Source of the DNA: Lysobacter sp. CFH 32150
GTDB taxonomy: Bacteria; Pseudomonadota; Gammaproteobacteria; Xanthomonadales; Xanthomonadaceae
Length of the DNA: 64,000 nucleotides
Assembly: GCF_022758295.1 (NCBI RefSeq)
Contig: NZ_JALDWJ010000001.1
Span: 496,001-560,000 of the forward strand
Reading direction: 5' to 3'
The notes under the pieces were generated by a model. It saw only the letters and a list, made by a program, of their open reading frames with translations, did no database searches and was not told the DNA's origin. Positions 42,871 through 52,003 of this stretch are shown here, one piece after another. The position numbers were made by a program, and so were the translations under genes. Every line of letters begins with the position of its first letter. Within the stretch, counting starts at the first letter, position 1.

Positions 42871-45639
42871 ATGCAACTGAAACGCAATTTGCTCAGCGTG
42901 GCGCTAGCTTCTGCGACGATGCTTATCGCGACAGGCGTACACGCGCAGTCCACCGATCCGGCGCCGCAGCAGGATCAGACCGATGCCGCCAAGAACGAGG
43001 CCGAAGAACCCAAGGTCAGTTTGGACACGGTCACGGTGACCGGCATCCGCCTCGGCATCGAGAACGCGATCGAGACCAAGAAAGAGTCTACGTCCATCGT
43101 GGAGTCGATCTCGGCGGAGGACATCGGCAAACTTCCCGACATCAGCATCGCCGAATCCATCTCGCGCCTGCCCGGCTTGGCCGCGCAGCGCGTCGGCGGC
43201 CGCGCCCAGGTGATCAGCGTTCGCGGCCTGTCGCCGGACTTCTCGACCACACTGCTCAACGGCCGCGAGATGGTCAGTACGGGCGACAACCGCAGCGTCG
43301 AGTTCGACCAGTACCCATCCGAGCTGATGAGCGGCGTGACCGTTTACAAGACGCCGGACGCCGCGCTAGTGGGCCAGGGCCTGTCGGGCACGCTCGACAT
43401 GCGCACCGTGCGCCCGCTCGACTTCGACAAGCCTGTGTTCGCCATCAGCGCGCGCTACCAGGAGAACTCGCTCGGTTCGGCGGCGAACGCAGACGGCGAT
43501 GGCAAACGCATCAATGCCAGCTATATCGACCAGTTCGCGGGCGGAACGCTGGGGCTGGCGATCGGCTTCTCGCACTCGGACATCCCGATCCAGGAAGAGC
43601 AGACCGGCCTGTACGAGCCTTGGCAGGTACAGCCGCGCGCCGGCGTGCCCGCAGGCACGTACGTCACCGACGGCGGGAAAGCTCTGCGCCGCACTGGCTA
43701 CATCCGCCGCAACGCCGCGATGGCGACCGTGGAATTCAGGCCGATCGCCGAGTGGACCAGCACGCTGGACATCTTCCACACCTCGGCCGTGCAGGAAGAC
43801 ACCGCCAACCAGTTCGAAGCGAACTTCAACTACAACGGCAACCCCGTCACGCAGGTCTGGACGCCGACCGTCAACGGCAACGGCACCCTGACCGGGGGCA
43901 CGCTGACCAACGCCTATCCGCTCGTCCGCGGCATGTACAACAAGCGCGAGGACAGCATCGACGCGGTGGGTTGGAACAACGAGATCAAGATCGGCCATGC
44001 GAAAGTCACGGCCGATCTGAGCTGGTCGAAGTCCCACCGCGACGAGCTCAACCTCGAAAACAACCTGCAGCTGCTGCCGAATCCACAGTACGACACGCTG
44101 CAACTGAACTTCCCGGAATCGGGCTTCGCGACGATCGATCCAGGCCGCGATTACTCGGACCCGGGCGCGCTGTTCCTGGCCAACACGATCTACGGTTCGG
44201 GCTATGGCAAGACGCCGAACGTCGTGGACGAGCTGATCGGCTTCAAGGTCAACGCCAACCTGCCCGCCCCGGACGCGATCGACGGGTTCTTCTCCGACTT
44301 CGACATCGGCGCGCACTACGGCGACCGCGAGAAGACCAAGCACCAGCCGGAAGGCAGCATCAACCTCGGCGCGCAGGGCGTCACGACGATCGCGCCGGAC
44401 CTGCAATACGGCCTGGTCGACCTGACCTTCGCGGGCGTCGGCTTCATCCCGTCCTGGAACGTGCCGGGCGCGGTCGGGCGCTACATGACCTTCGCGCCGA
44501 ACGAGGATGCTTCTTACCTCGTTTCGAAGGCCTGGACGGTATACGAGGGCATCACCACCGGCTGGCTCCGCGGGAACATCGACACCACGTGGGGTTCGAT
44601 CCCGGTGCGCGGCAACATCGGCGTGCAGGTCCAGCACACCGACCAGTCGTCGAGCTCCAACTACTGGGATTCCTCGCAGGCCGCCGGCCAGAACGTGCGT
44701 CCGTACGAGAACGGCAAGACCTACACCGACTGGCTGCCGAGCCTGAACCTTGCGTTCTCCTTGCCGCACGACCAGACGCTGCGCTTTGCGGCGGCCCGAC
44801 AGATCGCGCGCGCGCGCCTGGACCAGCTGCGTGCCTCGTTCGAGTTCGGCATCTCCACGGGCGGCCCAAACCCCGGCACGCCCGGCGGTTCTGGCGGCAA
44901 CCCGCTGCTCGATCCGTGGATCGCCAACGCCTTCGACGTGTCGTACGAGAAGTACTTCAACGGCACCAAGGGCTACGTGTCGGCGGCGGCGTTCTACAAG
45001 GATCTGCGCAGCTACATCTATACGCAGTCGCGCACATTCGACTTCTCGCAGTTCATCGCGCAGATGCCTCCCGCCCAGCAGGCACTCGTCACCACCAACA
45101 TCGGCCAGTTCACCGCGCCGTACAACGGCCAGGGCGGCAAGCTGCAGGGCCTGGAACTGACCGCGTCGCTGCCGTTGGAGCTGTTCTGGCAACCGCTGGA
45201 AGGCTTCGGCATCGTGGCCAGCGCCAGCTTCTTCGACAGCAACATCGAGATCAAGGATCCCGAGAGTTCGTCGAGCGTGGGCAGCGACAACATCTCGCTG
45301 CCGGGTCTGTCGGACGAGGTGTACAACCTCACCGCGTATTACTCACGCGGCGGCTTCGAAGCGCGCATCAACCAGCGCTGGCGTTCGGACTTCATCGGTG
45401 AGATCGGCAACTTCGCCGGCAACCGCACACTCCGTTACGTTGAGGGCGAGGACATCACCGATGCGCAGATCAGCTACTCGTTCGGCGAAGGCAACTGGAT
45501 GAAGGGCGTGACCATGCTCCTCCAGGCCAGCAACCTGACGAATTCTGGCTACCGCACCTACGCCACCACCAAGGACCGTCCCCTCGAGAACATCGAGTGG
45601 GGCCGCACCTACATGCTCGGTGTCAGCTATAAGTTCTAA
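42871..45639 (+). CDS. TonB-dependent outer-membrane receptor, probable maltodextrin transporter
   Basis: 922 residues. The signal peptide ends TGVHAQ. A TonB-box region and plug follow: LDTVTVTGIRLGIENAIETK, then LPDISIAESISRLPGLAAQR, then GRAQVISVRGL (residues about 50-120). A large beta-barrel ends in the aromatic strand MLGVSYKF. This is the Xanthomonas/Caulobacter type used for oligosaccharide uptake. The true ATG at 42871 follows GGAGTGGAGGGG. Context with the amylases, GH97 and a LacI operator indicates maltodextrin import across the outer membrane. Confidence 0.93.
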   Translation: MQLKRNLLSVALASATMLIATGVHAQSTDPAPQQDQTDAAKNEAEEPKVSLDTVTVTGIRLGIENAIETKKESTSIVESISAEDIGKLPDISIAESISRLPGLAAQRVGGRAQVISVRGLSPDFSTTLLNGREMVSTGDNRSVEFDQYPSELMSGVTVYKTPDAALVGQGLSGTLDMRTVRPLDFDKPVFAISARYQENSLGSAANADGDGKRINASYIDQFAGGTLGLAIGFSHSDIPIQEEQTGLYEPWQVQPRAGVPAGTYVTDGGKALRRTGYIRRNAAMATVEFRPIAEWTSTLDIFHTSAVQEDTANQFEANFNYNGNPVTQVWTPTVNGNGTLTGGTLTNAYPLVRGMYNKREDSIDAVGWNNEIKIGHAKVTADLSWSKSHRDELNLENNLQLLPNPQYDTLQLNFPESGFATIDPGRDYSDPGALFLANTIYGSGYGKTPNVVDELIGFKVNANLPAPDAIDGFFSDFDIGAHYGDREKTKHQPEGSINLGAQGVTTIAPDLQYGLVDLTFAGVGFIPSWNVPGAVGRYMTFAPNEDASYLVSKAWTVYEGITTGWLRGNIDTTWGSIPVRGNIGVQVQHTDQSSSSNYWDSSQAAGQNVRPYENGKTYTDWLPSLNLAFSLPHDQTLRFAAARQIARARLDQLRASFEFGISTGGPNPGTPGGSGGNPLLDPWIANAFDVSYEKYFNGTKGYVSAAAFYKDLRSYIYTQSRTFDFSQFIAQMPPAQQALVTTNIGQFTAPYNGQGGKLQGLELTASLPLELFWQPLEGFGIVASASFFDSNIEIKDPESSSSVGSDNISLPGLSDEVYNLTAYYSRGGFEARINQRWRSDFIGEIGNFAGNRTLRYVEGEDITDAQISYSFGEGNWMKGVTMLLQASNLTNSGYRTYATTKDRPLENIEWGRTYMLGVSYKF

Positions 45640-45667
45640 GAAGAAACACCAAAATGCAGCACCCCCG

Positions 45668-45703
45668 ACCCTTGCCGGTACCCGCCGGCAAGGGTTCTTT
45701 TTT
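45668..45703 (+). terminator. Terminator of the TonB-dependent receptor gene
   Basis: The 11-bp stem ACCCTTGCCGG / CCGGCAAGGGT (45668-45678 and 45685-45695) with a 6-nt loop is followed by TCTTTTTT. It closes the sugar locus. Confidence 0.92.
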
Positions 45704-45843
45704 GTCGTCAGCCAGTATTCACGGGGGGCCGCCGTCGCAGCGACGCGGCATCTTCCTGAGTCCCTGCGAGTTAGCGAGCAGCACGCGAGGGGCCGCACCG
45801 GGTGTCTTGCGCCGCGGGCGGCGTACTTGTGAGCTGGTATGCG

Positions 45844-45872
45844 TTGACATCGCCTGCGCGGCACTGCAACAT
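45844..45872 (+). promoter_or_regulatory. Probable promoter of tRNA-Leu
   Basis: A perfect -35 box TTGACA (45844-45849) is followed after 17 bp by CAACAT (45867-45872), a weak -10. Transcription would start about 10 bp before the mature tRNA. Confidence 0.5.
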
Positions 45873-45888
45873 ACGCGCCCTGCACCCT

Positions 45889-45975
45889 GCCCGGGTGGCG
45901 GAATTGGTAGACGCACTAGCTTCAGGTGCTAGCGGGGGCAACTTCGTGGAGGTTCGAGTCCTCTCCCGGGCACCA
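45889..45975 (+). tRNA. tRNA-Leu with anticodon CAG
   Basis: 87 nt including an encoded CCA end. The acceptor arms GCCCGGG and CCCGGGC pair. The D-arm has AATTGGTAGACGC. The anticodon stem CTAGC/GCTAG encloses TTCAGGT, giving anticodon CAG (reads CUG). A long class-II variable arm follows, then the T-loop TTCGAGT. A terminator comes 10 bp after the CCA, so it is transcribed alone. Confidence 0.96.
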
Positions 45976-45984
45976 GGTCAGAGA

Positions 45985-46008
45985 AAGCCCCCGCTTGCGG
46001 GGGTTTTT
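45985..46008 (+). terminator. Terminator of tRNA-Leu
   Basis: The stem CCCCCGC / GCGGGGG (45988-45994 and 45997-46003) is followed by five T, after AAA on the left side. Confidence 0.85.
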
Positions 46009-46065
46009 CGTTTTTGGCCCTCGCTTCAGGGCTATCATCGCGCCGGGAAGCTCAGGGGACGCGCG

Positions 46066-48054
46066 GTGCGAAGAATGCTTTTTGCAGCCACGATTGCGGT
46101 TTCCTTTACCGGAAGCGCCTGGGCAGGAAGCTTCCGCTTCGAACAATATGCGTCCTATCCGATCGCCGGTACCACGACCAACGCCGTCGCTATCGGGGAT
46201 GTCACTGGGGACGGGCGCGGCGATGTCATCGTTGCGACCGGAATGAACTCCAATCCAGCTGGCCCGAATGACAACAAGGTCTTCATCTACGCGCAGCACC
46301 CCAACGGCGGTCTCAAGCCTCCAATCAGTTTCGCCCTGTCGCAAACCGTCGCTACGCCTGCGATAACACTCGCGGACCTGAACAAGGACCATGTCCTAGA
46401 TATCGCGGTGGGACACTACAACGGCATCACGTTGCTGATCGCGAATGGCGCAGGTGGCTTTGTGAGTCGACCGATAATCGCCAATTGCAGCTGCGACGAC
46501 CTCGGCGCGTTGGATATCGATCTCGATGGCAACATCGATATCGTGGGGCAGTCCTGGGATGCAACACTATTCTATGGCGATGGCCAGGGTGGAATCAGGT
46601 CGACCGCTACGCTGCAAACATATGCAAGTTCAGACAGCGACCTGAAAATCGGCGATGTCACTGGTGACAATCTCCCTGACCTCGTCCTGGCTTCCCCAAA
46701 CAGTTCACCGAACTTCTTTATCTTTCCACATAACGGAACGAACGGCTTTGGCCCCGTCCGTGTTATTCCAGCGCCCGCTGCTTGGATCCGCACCGTTGCG
46801 ATCGGTGACTTCAACCATGATGGCCGCAATGACATCGCAACGGCCACGCCGTACTCCCAGCTCTGGATGCACTACCAGACGGCAAGTGGCCAGTGGGCGA
46901 CTCCTGAACAGATCGCCAGCGCTTCGAACACCGGGGCGCTGGCGACCGTGGATCTCGACCGTAACGGCCGTCAGGACTTGCTGGCGACACACAACGGTTC
47001 GTTCGGATATTACCTTCAGACAGCTGGCGGCTGGGGGACAGAAGTACTGAGCCAGACTCCGTATGCGACAAGCGGCCCCAGCAACAGCCAAGGCCTTGCA
47101 GTCGGCGACGTCAACCATGATGGCTGCCCGGATGCCGCAGCCGTCCTCGGAGAATTGACGCTGTTCCGAGGATGTTCGAACCGCGCGGCGGTTGGGGATC
47201 TCAACCTTGACCGCAAGTCCGACCTGCTTTGGCGTAACGGCAGCACTGGCGCCAACGTGATCTGGCGATCTGCAAGCAATGCGACACAGCAACAGATTTC
47301 GGGGATTGCTGATAACGCCTGGATTGCTGCGGGCATCGGTGATTTCAACCGCGACGGCGAGTCAGATCTCCTTTGGCGCAACACCGCCACCGGCGCCAAT
47401 GACATCTGGCGATCGGCTAACTCGGCCATCCCGCAGACGGTCGCGCCGCTGAATCAGGTGTACGCAGTCGCCGGCGTGGGCGACTTCGACGGCGACGGCT
47501 ATTCCGACATCCTCTGGCGCGATACGAGCACCGGCAACAACGTAATCTGGAAATCAGCCGACTCGGCTACACCGAGAGGCATTGGCTCGATCACGGGCCA
47601 AGCCTGGCAAGTGGCCGGCATCGCCGATTTCAATGGTGACGGCAAGTCCGACATCCTCTGGCGCAACAGCTCTACCGGTGAAAACCGAACCTGGCAGTAC
47701 TCGGCATTGTCTACGCCGATCAATGTCGCCACCGTCGTCAACCTCGACTGGAAGATCGCCGGCGTCGGCGACTTCAACGGCGATGGCAAGTCCGACATCT
47801 TCTGGCGCAACGGCAAGACCGGGGCAAACGTGATCTGGCGGTCGGCAAACTCCACCACCCAACAATCGGTGACAGGCGTGACGAACCTGGCCTGGAAAGT
47901 AGTGGGTACCGGCGACTACGACGGCGACGGCAAGTCCGACATCCTGTGGCGCAACACCAGCACGGGCGCCAATGTCATCTGGAAGGCTGCCAATAACGCT
48001 ACCCAGCAACCCGTCACCGGTGTGACCAACCTGGCATGGAAGATCGTGCCCTGA
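46066..48054 (+). CDS. Exported FG-GAP/VCBS repeat protein
   Basis: 662 residues from a GTG at 46066, chosen because AGGGG lies eight bases upstream; an ATG at 46075 is the alternative. The signal peptide ends GSAWA. The N-terminal half has degenerate FG-GAP units with Ca-binding loops such as DVTGDGRGD, DLNKDHVLD and DFNHDGRND. The C-terminal 287 residues are six near-identical units of about 48 residues. The fold expected is an integrin-like beta-propeller. Such proteins are secreted or surface-exposed; no enzyme domain is seen. Function unknown. Its base composition seems less GC-biased than its neighbours. Confidence 0.8.
   Translation: MRRMLFAATIAVSFTGSAWAGSFRFEQYASYPIAGTTTNAVAIGDVTGDGRGDVIVATGMNSNPAGPNDNKVFIYAQHPNGGLKPPISFALSQTVATPAITLADLNKDHVLDIAVGHYNGITLLIANGAGGFVSRPIIANCSCDDLGALDIDLDGNIDIVGQSWDATLFYGDGQGGIRSTATLQTYASSDSDLKIGDVTGDNLPDLVLASPNSSPNFFIFPHNGTNGFGPVRVIPAPAAWIRTVAIGDFNHDGRNDIATATPYSQLWMHYQTASGQWATPEQIASASNTGALATVDLDRNGRQDLLATHNGSFGYYLQTAGGWGTEVLSQTPYATSGPSNSQGLAVGDVNHDGCPDAAAVLGELTLFRGCSNRAAVGDLNLDRKSDLLWRNGSTGANVIWRSASNATQQQISGIADNAWIAAGIGDFNRDGESDLLWRNTATGANDIWRSANSAIPQTVAPLNQVYAVAGVGDFDGDGYSDILWRDTSTGNNVIWKSADSATPRGIGSITGQAWQVAGIADFNGDGKSDILWRNSSTGENRTWQYSALSTPINVATVVNLDWKIAGVGDFNGDGKSDIFWRNGKTGANVIWRSANSTTQQSVTGVTNLAWKVVGTGDYDGDGKSDILWRNTSTGANVIWKAANNATQQPVTGVTNLAWKIVP
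47191..48051 (+). repeat. Six tandem ~144-bp repeats inside the FG-GAP gene
   Basis: Units start at codons for VGDLN, IGDFN, VGDFD, IADFN, VGDFN and TGDYD, each followed by a D-x-D-G-x-S-D loop and LWRN-x-x-TG-x-N. Lengths are 48, 47, 48, 48, 48 and 48 residues. The last two units are the most alike (both carry QQ...VTGVTNLAWK), suggesting recent duplication. Confidence 0.88.
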
Positions 48055-48083
48055 TTCGGATGCCAAGTATCTTCATCGAGTAG

Positions 48084-48111
48084 AAAAACCCGCCGCGAGG
48101 CGGGTTTTTTT
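48084..48111 (+). terminator. Terminator of the FG-GAP gene
   Basis: The stem CCCGCC / GGCGGG (48089-48094 and 48099-48104), loop GCGA, is flanked by five A and seven T. Confidence 0.92.
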
Positions 48112-48180
48112 ATCGGGACAGCTGGCCGCACCCGATACCGCCGCTAGAATCATGCGTCCAGTTTGCATAGCAGCACCTAG

Positions 48181-50424
48181 ATGACCGACCCCGTCCGCCC
48201 CGTCTTCCACGGCTTCGAGCAGATCCCGCTGCGCGAGTACGCCGAGCGCGCTTATCTCGACTACTCGATGTACGTGGTGCTCGACCGTGCCCTGCCCTTC
48301 CTTGGCGACGGGCTCAAGCCCGTGCAACGCCGCATCATCTATGCGATGAGCGAACTCGGCCTCAACGCCGGGGCCAAGCCGAAGAAATCCGCGCGCACCG
48401 TCGGCGATGTCATCGGTAAATATCATCCGCACGGCGATAGCGCCTGTTACGAAGCGCTGGTGCTGATGGCGCAGCCGTTCTCGTACCGCTATCCGCTGAT
48501 CGAGGGCCAAGGCAACTTCGGTTCCTCCGACGATCCGAAATCGTTCGCGGCGATGCGTTATACCGAATCGAAGCTCACGCCGATCGCCGAAGTGCTGCTC
48601 GGCGAGCTCGAACAGGGCACCGTCGACTGGGTGCCGAATTTCGACGGCACGCTGGAAGAGCCTTCGTGGATGCCCGCGCGCCTGCCGCACCTGCTGCTCA
48701 ACGGCACCACCGGCATCGCGGTCGGCATGGCCACCGACGTGCCGCCGCACAACTTGAACGAGATCGTCAGCGCCTGCCTGCGCCTGCTCGACGATCCCGA
48801 TGCGACCGTGCGCGACCTGTGCGAGCACGTGCGCGGCCCGGACTATCCGACTACCGCCGAGATCATCACCCCGGCGGCCGACCTGTTGGCGATGTACGAG
48901 ACCGGGTTGGGCAGTGTGCGTGCGCGCGGCACCTTCGAAAAAGAAGGCGCCAACATCGTCATCACCGCGCTGCCGCACCAGGTGTCGCCATCGAAGGTGA
49001 TCGAACAGATCGCCACCCAGATGCGTGCAAAGAAACTGCCGTGGCTGGAAGACATCCGCGACGAATCCGATCACGCCAATCCAACCCGCATCGTGCTGAT
49101 CCCGCGCTCGAACCGCGTCGACGCCGAACAACTGATGGGCCATTTGTTCGCGACCACCGATCTCGAGAAGAGCTACCGGATCAACATGAATGTGATCGGC
49201 ATGGACGGCCGGCCGCAGGTCAAGAACCTCAAGATGCTGTTGTCGGAATGGCTGGAATTCCGCACCGAAACTGTCACCAAGCGACTCAAGCACCGCCTCG
49301 ACAAGGTCGAACGCCGCCTGCACCTGTTGGAAGGTTTGCTGGTCGCGTTCCTCAACCTGGATGAAGTGATCCGCATCATCCGCACCGAAGACGAGCCGAA
49401 AGCCGCGTTGATCGCGCGTTTCCAGCTCAGCGAGGAACAGACCGACTACATCCTCGACACCAAGCTGAAGCAGTTGGCACGACTCGAGGAAATGAAGATC
49501 CGCGGCGAGCAGGACGAACTCGACAGCGAGCGCGACCGCCTGATCACTATCCTCGGCAGCAAGGCCAAGCTCAAGAAGCTCATCAAGGATGAGCTGATGG
49601 CCGATGCGAAGAAATTCGGCGACGCGCGGCGTTCGCCCCTGGTTGCGCGCGGGGCTGCGCAAGCCCTCGACGAGACCGAGCTGGTCGCCAGCGAACCGAT
49701 GACGATTGTCCTCAGCGAAAAGGGCTGGATACGCGCTGCCAAGGGCCACGACATCGATGCATCGACACTCAGCTATCGCGAAGGCGACGGCCTGCTTGCC
49801 GCGGCCAAGGGTCGCAGCACGCAGCAGGTGGCATTCCTCGATTCGACGGGACGCAGTTATTCCAGTGCCGCGCACACGCTGCCGTCGGCGCGTGGCAACG
49901 GCGAACCATTGACCGGCCGCTTCTCGCCGGCACCGGGCGCATCGTTCCAGGCGTTGGCCACCGGCGACAACGACACGCGCTTCGTGCTGGCCTCATCGCA
50001 CGGTTACGGCTTCGTCACCCGCTTCGAGAACCTCACCGGACGACAGAAGGCCGGCAAGGCGATGCTGTCGCTGACACCCGGTGCGAAAGTCATGCAACCA
50101 GCCATCGTCGCCAATGCCGCGGCCGATCGTGTCGTCGCCGTCACCAGCGCTGGCCATCTGCTCGCCTTCCCGGTCAGTGAATTGCCGGAACTCGACAAAG
50201 GCAAGGGCAACAAGCTGATCGACATTCCCAAGGCCAAGCTGGGTACCGAACGCGTGGTGGCGATTGCGGTGATCTCGCCGGGCGGCACGCTGGCAGTGAA
50301 GTCCGGCGCACGCACGATGACGTTGTCGTTCAAGGATCTCGACGAATACGTCGGCAGTCGCGCCACGCGCGGCGGCTTGCTGCCACGAGGCTGGCAGAAG
50401 GTCGACGGTCTCGCGGTGGAATGA
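48181..50424 (+). CDS. parC: DNA topoisomerase IV subunit A
   Basis: Decatenating type II topoisomerase subunit. 747 residues, as in E. coli (752). The catalytic Tyr lies in [10 protein letters not shown]. The quinolone-resistance region reads [13 protein letters not shown], with the sensitive-type Ser and Glu. The coiled-coil gate and the six-bladed C-terminal beta-propeller region (from about residue 500) are present. Monocistronic; parE is not in this window. Confidence 0.97.
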   Translation: MTDPVRPVFHGFEQIPLREYAERAYLDYSMYVVLDRALPFLGDGLKPVQRRIIYAMSELGLNAGAKPKKSARTVGDVIGKYHPHGDSACYEALVLMAQPFSYRYPLIEGQGNFGSSDDPKSFAAMRYTESKLTPIAEVLLGELEQGTVDWVPNFDGTLEEPSWMPARLPHLLLNGTTGIAVGMATDVPPHNLNEIVSACLRLLDDPDATVRDLCEHVRGPDYPTTAEIITPAADLLAMYETGLGSVRARGTFEKEGANIVITALPHQVSPSKVIEQIATQMRAKKLPWLEDIRDESDHANPTRIVLIPRSNRVDAEQLMGHLFATTDLEKSYRINMNVIGMDGRPQVKNLKMLLSEWLEFRTETVTKRLKHRLDKVERRLHLLEGLLVAFLNLDEVIRIIRTEDEPKAALIARFQLSEEQTDYILDTKLKQLARLEEMKIRGEQDELDSERDRLITILGSKAKLKKLIKDELMADAKKFGDARRSPLVARGAAQALDETELVASEPMTIVLSEKGWIRAAKGHDIDASTLSYREGDGLLAAAKGRSTQQVAFLDSTGRSYSSAAHTLPSARGNGEPLTGRFSPAPGASFQALATGDNDTRFVLASSHGYGFVTRFENLTGRQKAGKAMLSLTPGAKVMQPAIVANAAADRVVAVTSAGHLLAFPVSELPELDKGKGNKLIDIPKAKLGTERVVAIAVISPGGTLAVKSGARTMTLSFKDLDEYVGSRATRGGLLPRGWQKVDGLAVE

Positions 50425-50494
50425 AGCCGCTTGAATGGCGATTGCCTCCGCTTTGGTCGTTATCGACCAGAGCGGACGTCGACAACCTGCGACG

Positions 50495-51742
50495 TTAAGA
50501 TCTGGCCGTATCGAGCGTCTCGGTCATGCGCGTCGCAGCAAAGACACCCGAGGCAAACGTCACGCCAGCGACAAGGTAGACCGCGAAGTGCAGTCCGAAC
50601 ACATCGGCTGCGATGCCGGCAAGCAGCGCACCGACGGCATAGCCCAGGTCCCGCCATAGACGGTAGATGCCTACGGCCGATGCCCGCCAGCCAGGATTGG
50701 CGACATCGCCAATGGCAGCGAGTAGCGTCGGGTAGACCATGGCAGTGCCCAATCCCAGCAGCACGGCACCGACGATGAAGCCGGTCATGTATGCAGCCAT
50801 CGCGGTGATCACTATCCCGAGTGCCTGGATCCACATTCCCCAGACGATGAGCCACTTGCGTCCGACCCGGTCCGAGAGCGCCCCGGTGCCGATCTGTGCC
50901 AGACCCCATACCGCCGGATAGATGGCGGCCAACACGCCGATCTGCTTCAGGCTTGCACCCGCCGCTGCAAACACAAGCGGAAACAGGCCCCAGGCCATAC
51001 CGTCGTTGAGGTTGTTGACCAGCCCGGCCTGGCTGACGCTCGAGAGGTTTCGATCCGTGAAAGAGGTCCGGCGGAAGATCTCTCCCTGTGTGAGTTTGGA
51101 TGCGCCTATATCGGCGAGATCGCGCGTCCGCACCTCGTGCTCCACGAAGTGGCGTGTTTCGCGAACCGCAAATACGGACAGAGCCAGGCCTGCAACGACG
51201 TAGACCGCACCCAGGTAGAACGGCTCAGGTCGAAGCCCGTAGCGTGCCGCGATCCATCCGGTCGCCAATGCGCTCACCGCGACAGCGAAGTAGCCAGCAA
51301 ACTCGTTCAGCCCCATGGCCAAGCCACGCTGTTTGGGGCCGACCAGGTCGATCTTCATGATGACCGTGGTCGACCACGTAAGCCCTTGGCTGATGCCCAG
51401 TAAAACATTCGCCGCCAGTATCCAGTTCCAGCTCGGCGCCCACATGAGCGCGAAGGGGACTGGTGCTGCCGCAATCCAGCCGGCGATCAGGACGTGCTTG
51501 CGACCGAAGCGATCAGAGAGCCGGCCGGCGAAATAGTTGGTAAGCGCCTTGGCAATGCCGAAGGCCACGATGAACGACAAGACGGCCGATCGTGCCGCGA
51601 GCAGGAATTCCTGCTCGGCGATGGCCGGCAAGATGCTGCGCTCCAGCCCAACCATCGCGCCGACGAACGCATTGACCAGTACCAGCAACCAGAACTGTGC
51701 AGCGTTTTCGCGAAGCCCCAGGCGGACGGACATGGCTGGCAT
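50495..51742 (-). CDS. MFS transporter of unknown substrate
   Basis: 415 residues from the ATG at 51742, with about 12 helices. MFS loop motifs are GRLSDRFGRKHVL (motif A) and, in the second half, GALSDRVGRKWLI. The protein body begins SVRLGLRENAAQFWLL. The frame stays open to a TTG at 51820, which would add 26 unlikely residues; an ATG at 51733 is also possible. It is convergent with parC and stands alone. Drug or metabolite export is possible but not supported by anything specific. The 261 bp upstream show no clear promoter. Confidence 0.82.
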   Translation of the reverse strand: MPAMSVRLGLRENAAQFWLLVLVNAFVGAMVGLERSILPAIAEQEFLLAARSAVLSFIVAFGIAKALTNYFAGRLSDRFGRKHVLIAGWIAAAPVPFALMWAPSWNWILAANVLLGISQGLTWSTTVIMKIDLVGPKQRGLAMGLNEFAGYFAVAVSALATGWIAARYGLRPEPFYLGAVYVVAGLALSVFAVRETRHFVEHEVRTRDLADIGASKLTQGEIFRRTSFTDRNLSSVSQAGLVNNLNDGMAWGLFPLVFAAAGASLKQIGVLAAIYPAVWGLAQIGTGALSDRVGRKWLIVWGMWIQALGIVITAMAAYMTGFIVGAVLLGLGTAMVYPTLLAAIGDVANPGWRASAVGIYRLWRDLGYAVGALLAGIAADVFGLHFAVYLVAGVTFASGVFAATRMTETLDTARS

Positions 51743-52003
51743 GGGTGACTGATCGGTCCTGTATTGAAGTGCAGTGCCTGGAATGTAGCGTAAGAAGTTG
51801 CTGTTAGTGTTGATTGCCAAGGGTCGAAACCTGCCGTTGAAGAGAGCCCTTTGGTTCCGCGAATAACGCGTGCAGTACGCTTATGGTCAACGGTCGAAAG
51901 CAGGGTTACGCTGCTTTAGGTGACTGGGCCGCGGTCTGACCCCAATCAAATAATGGCACCCGGCCTTCGCCGGGCGATGACGAGGACGCTGGAGATCCAA
52001 CGG

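Noticed and set aside
47191..48051. CRISPR-like or satellite repeats
   Set aside because: The periodicity is 48 codons within an open frame and encodes FG-GAP units; repeats are contiguous without unique spacers.
45889..48111. tRNA-Leu as attachment site of an integrated element carrying the FG-GAP gene
   Set aside because: No integrase and no repeat of the tRNA 3' end were found downstream to 48180; both flanking regions are housekeeping.
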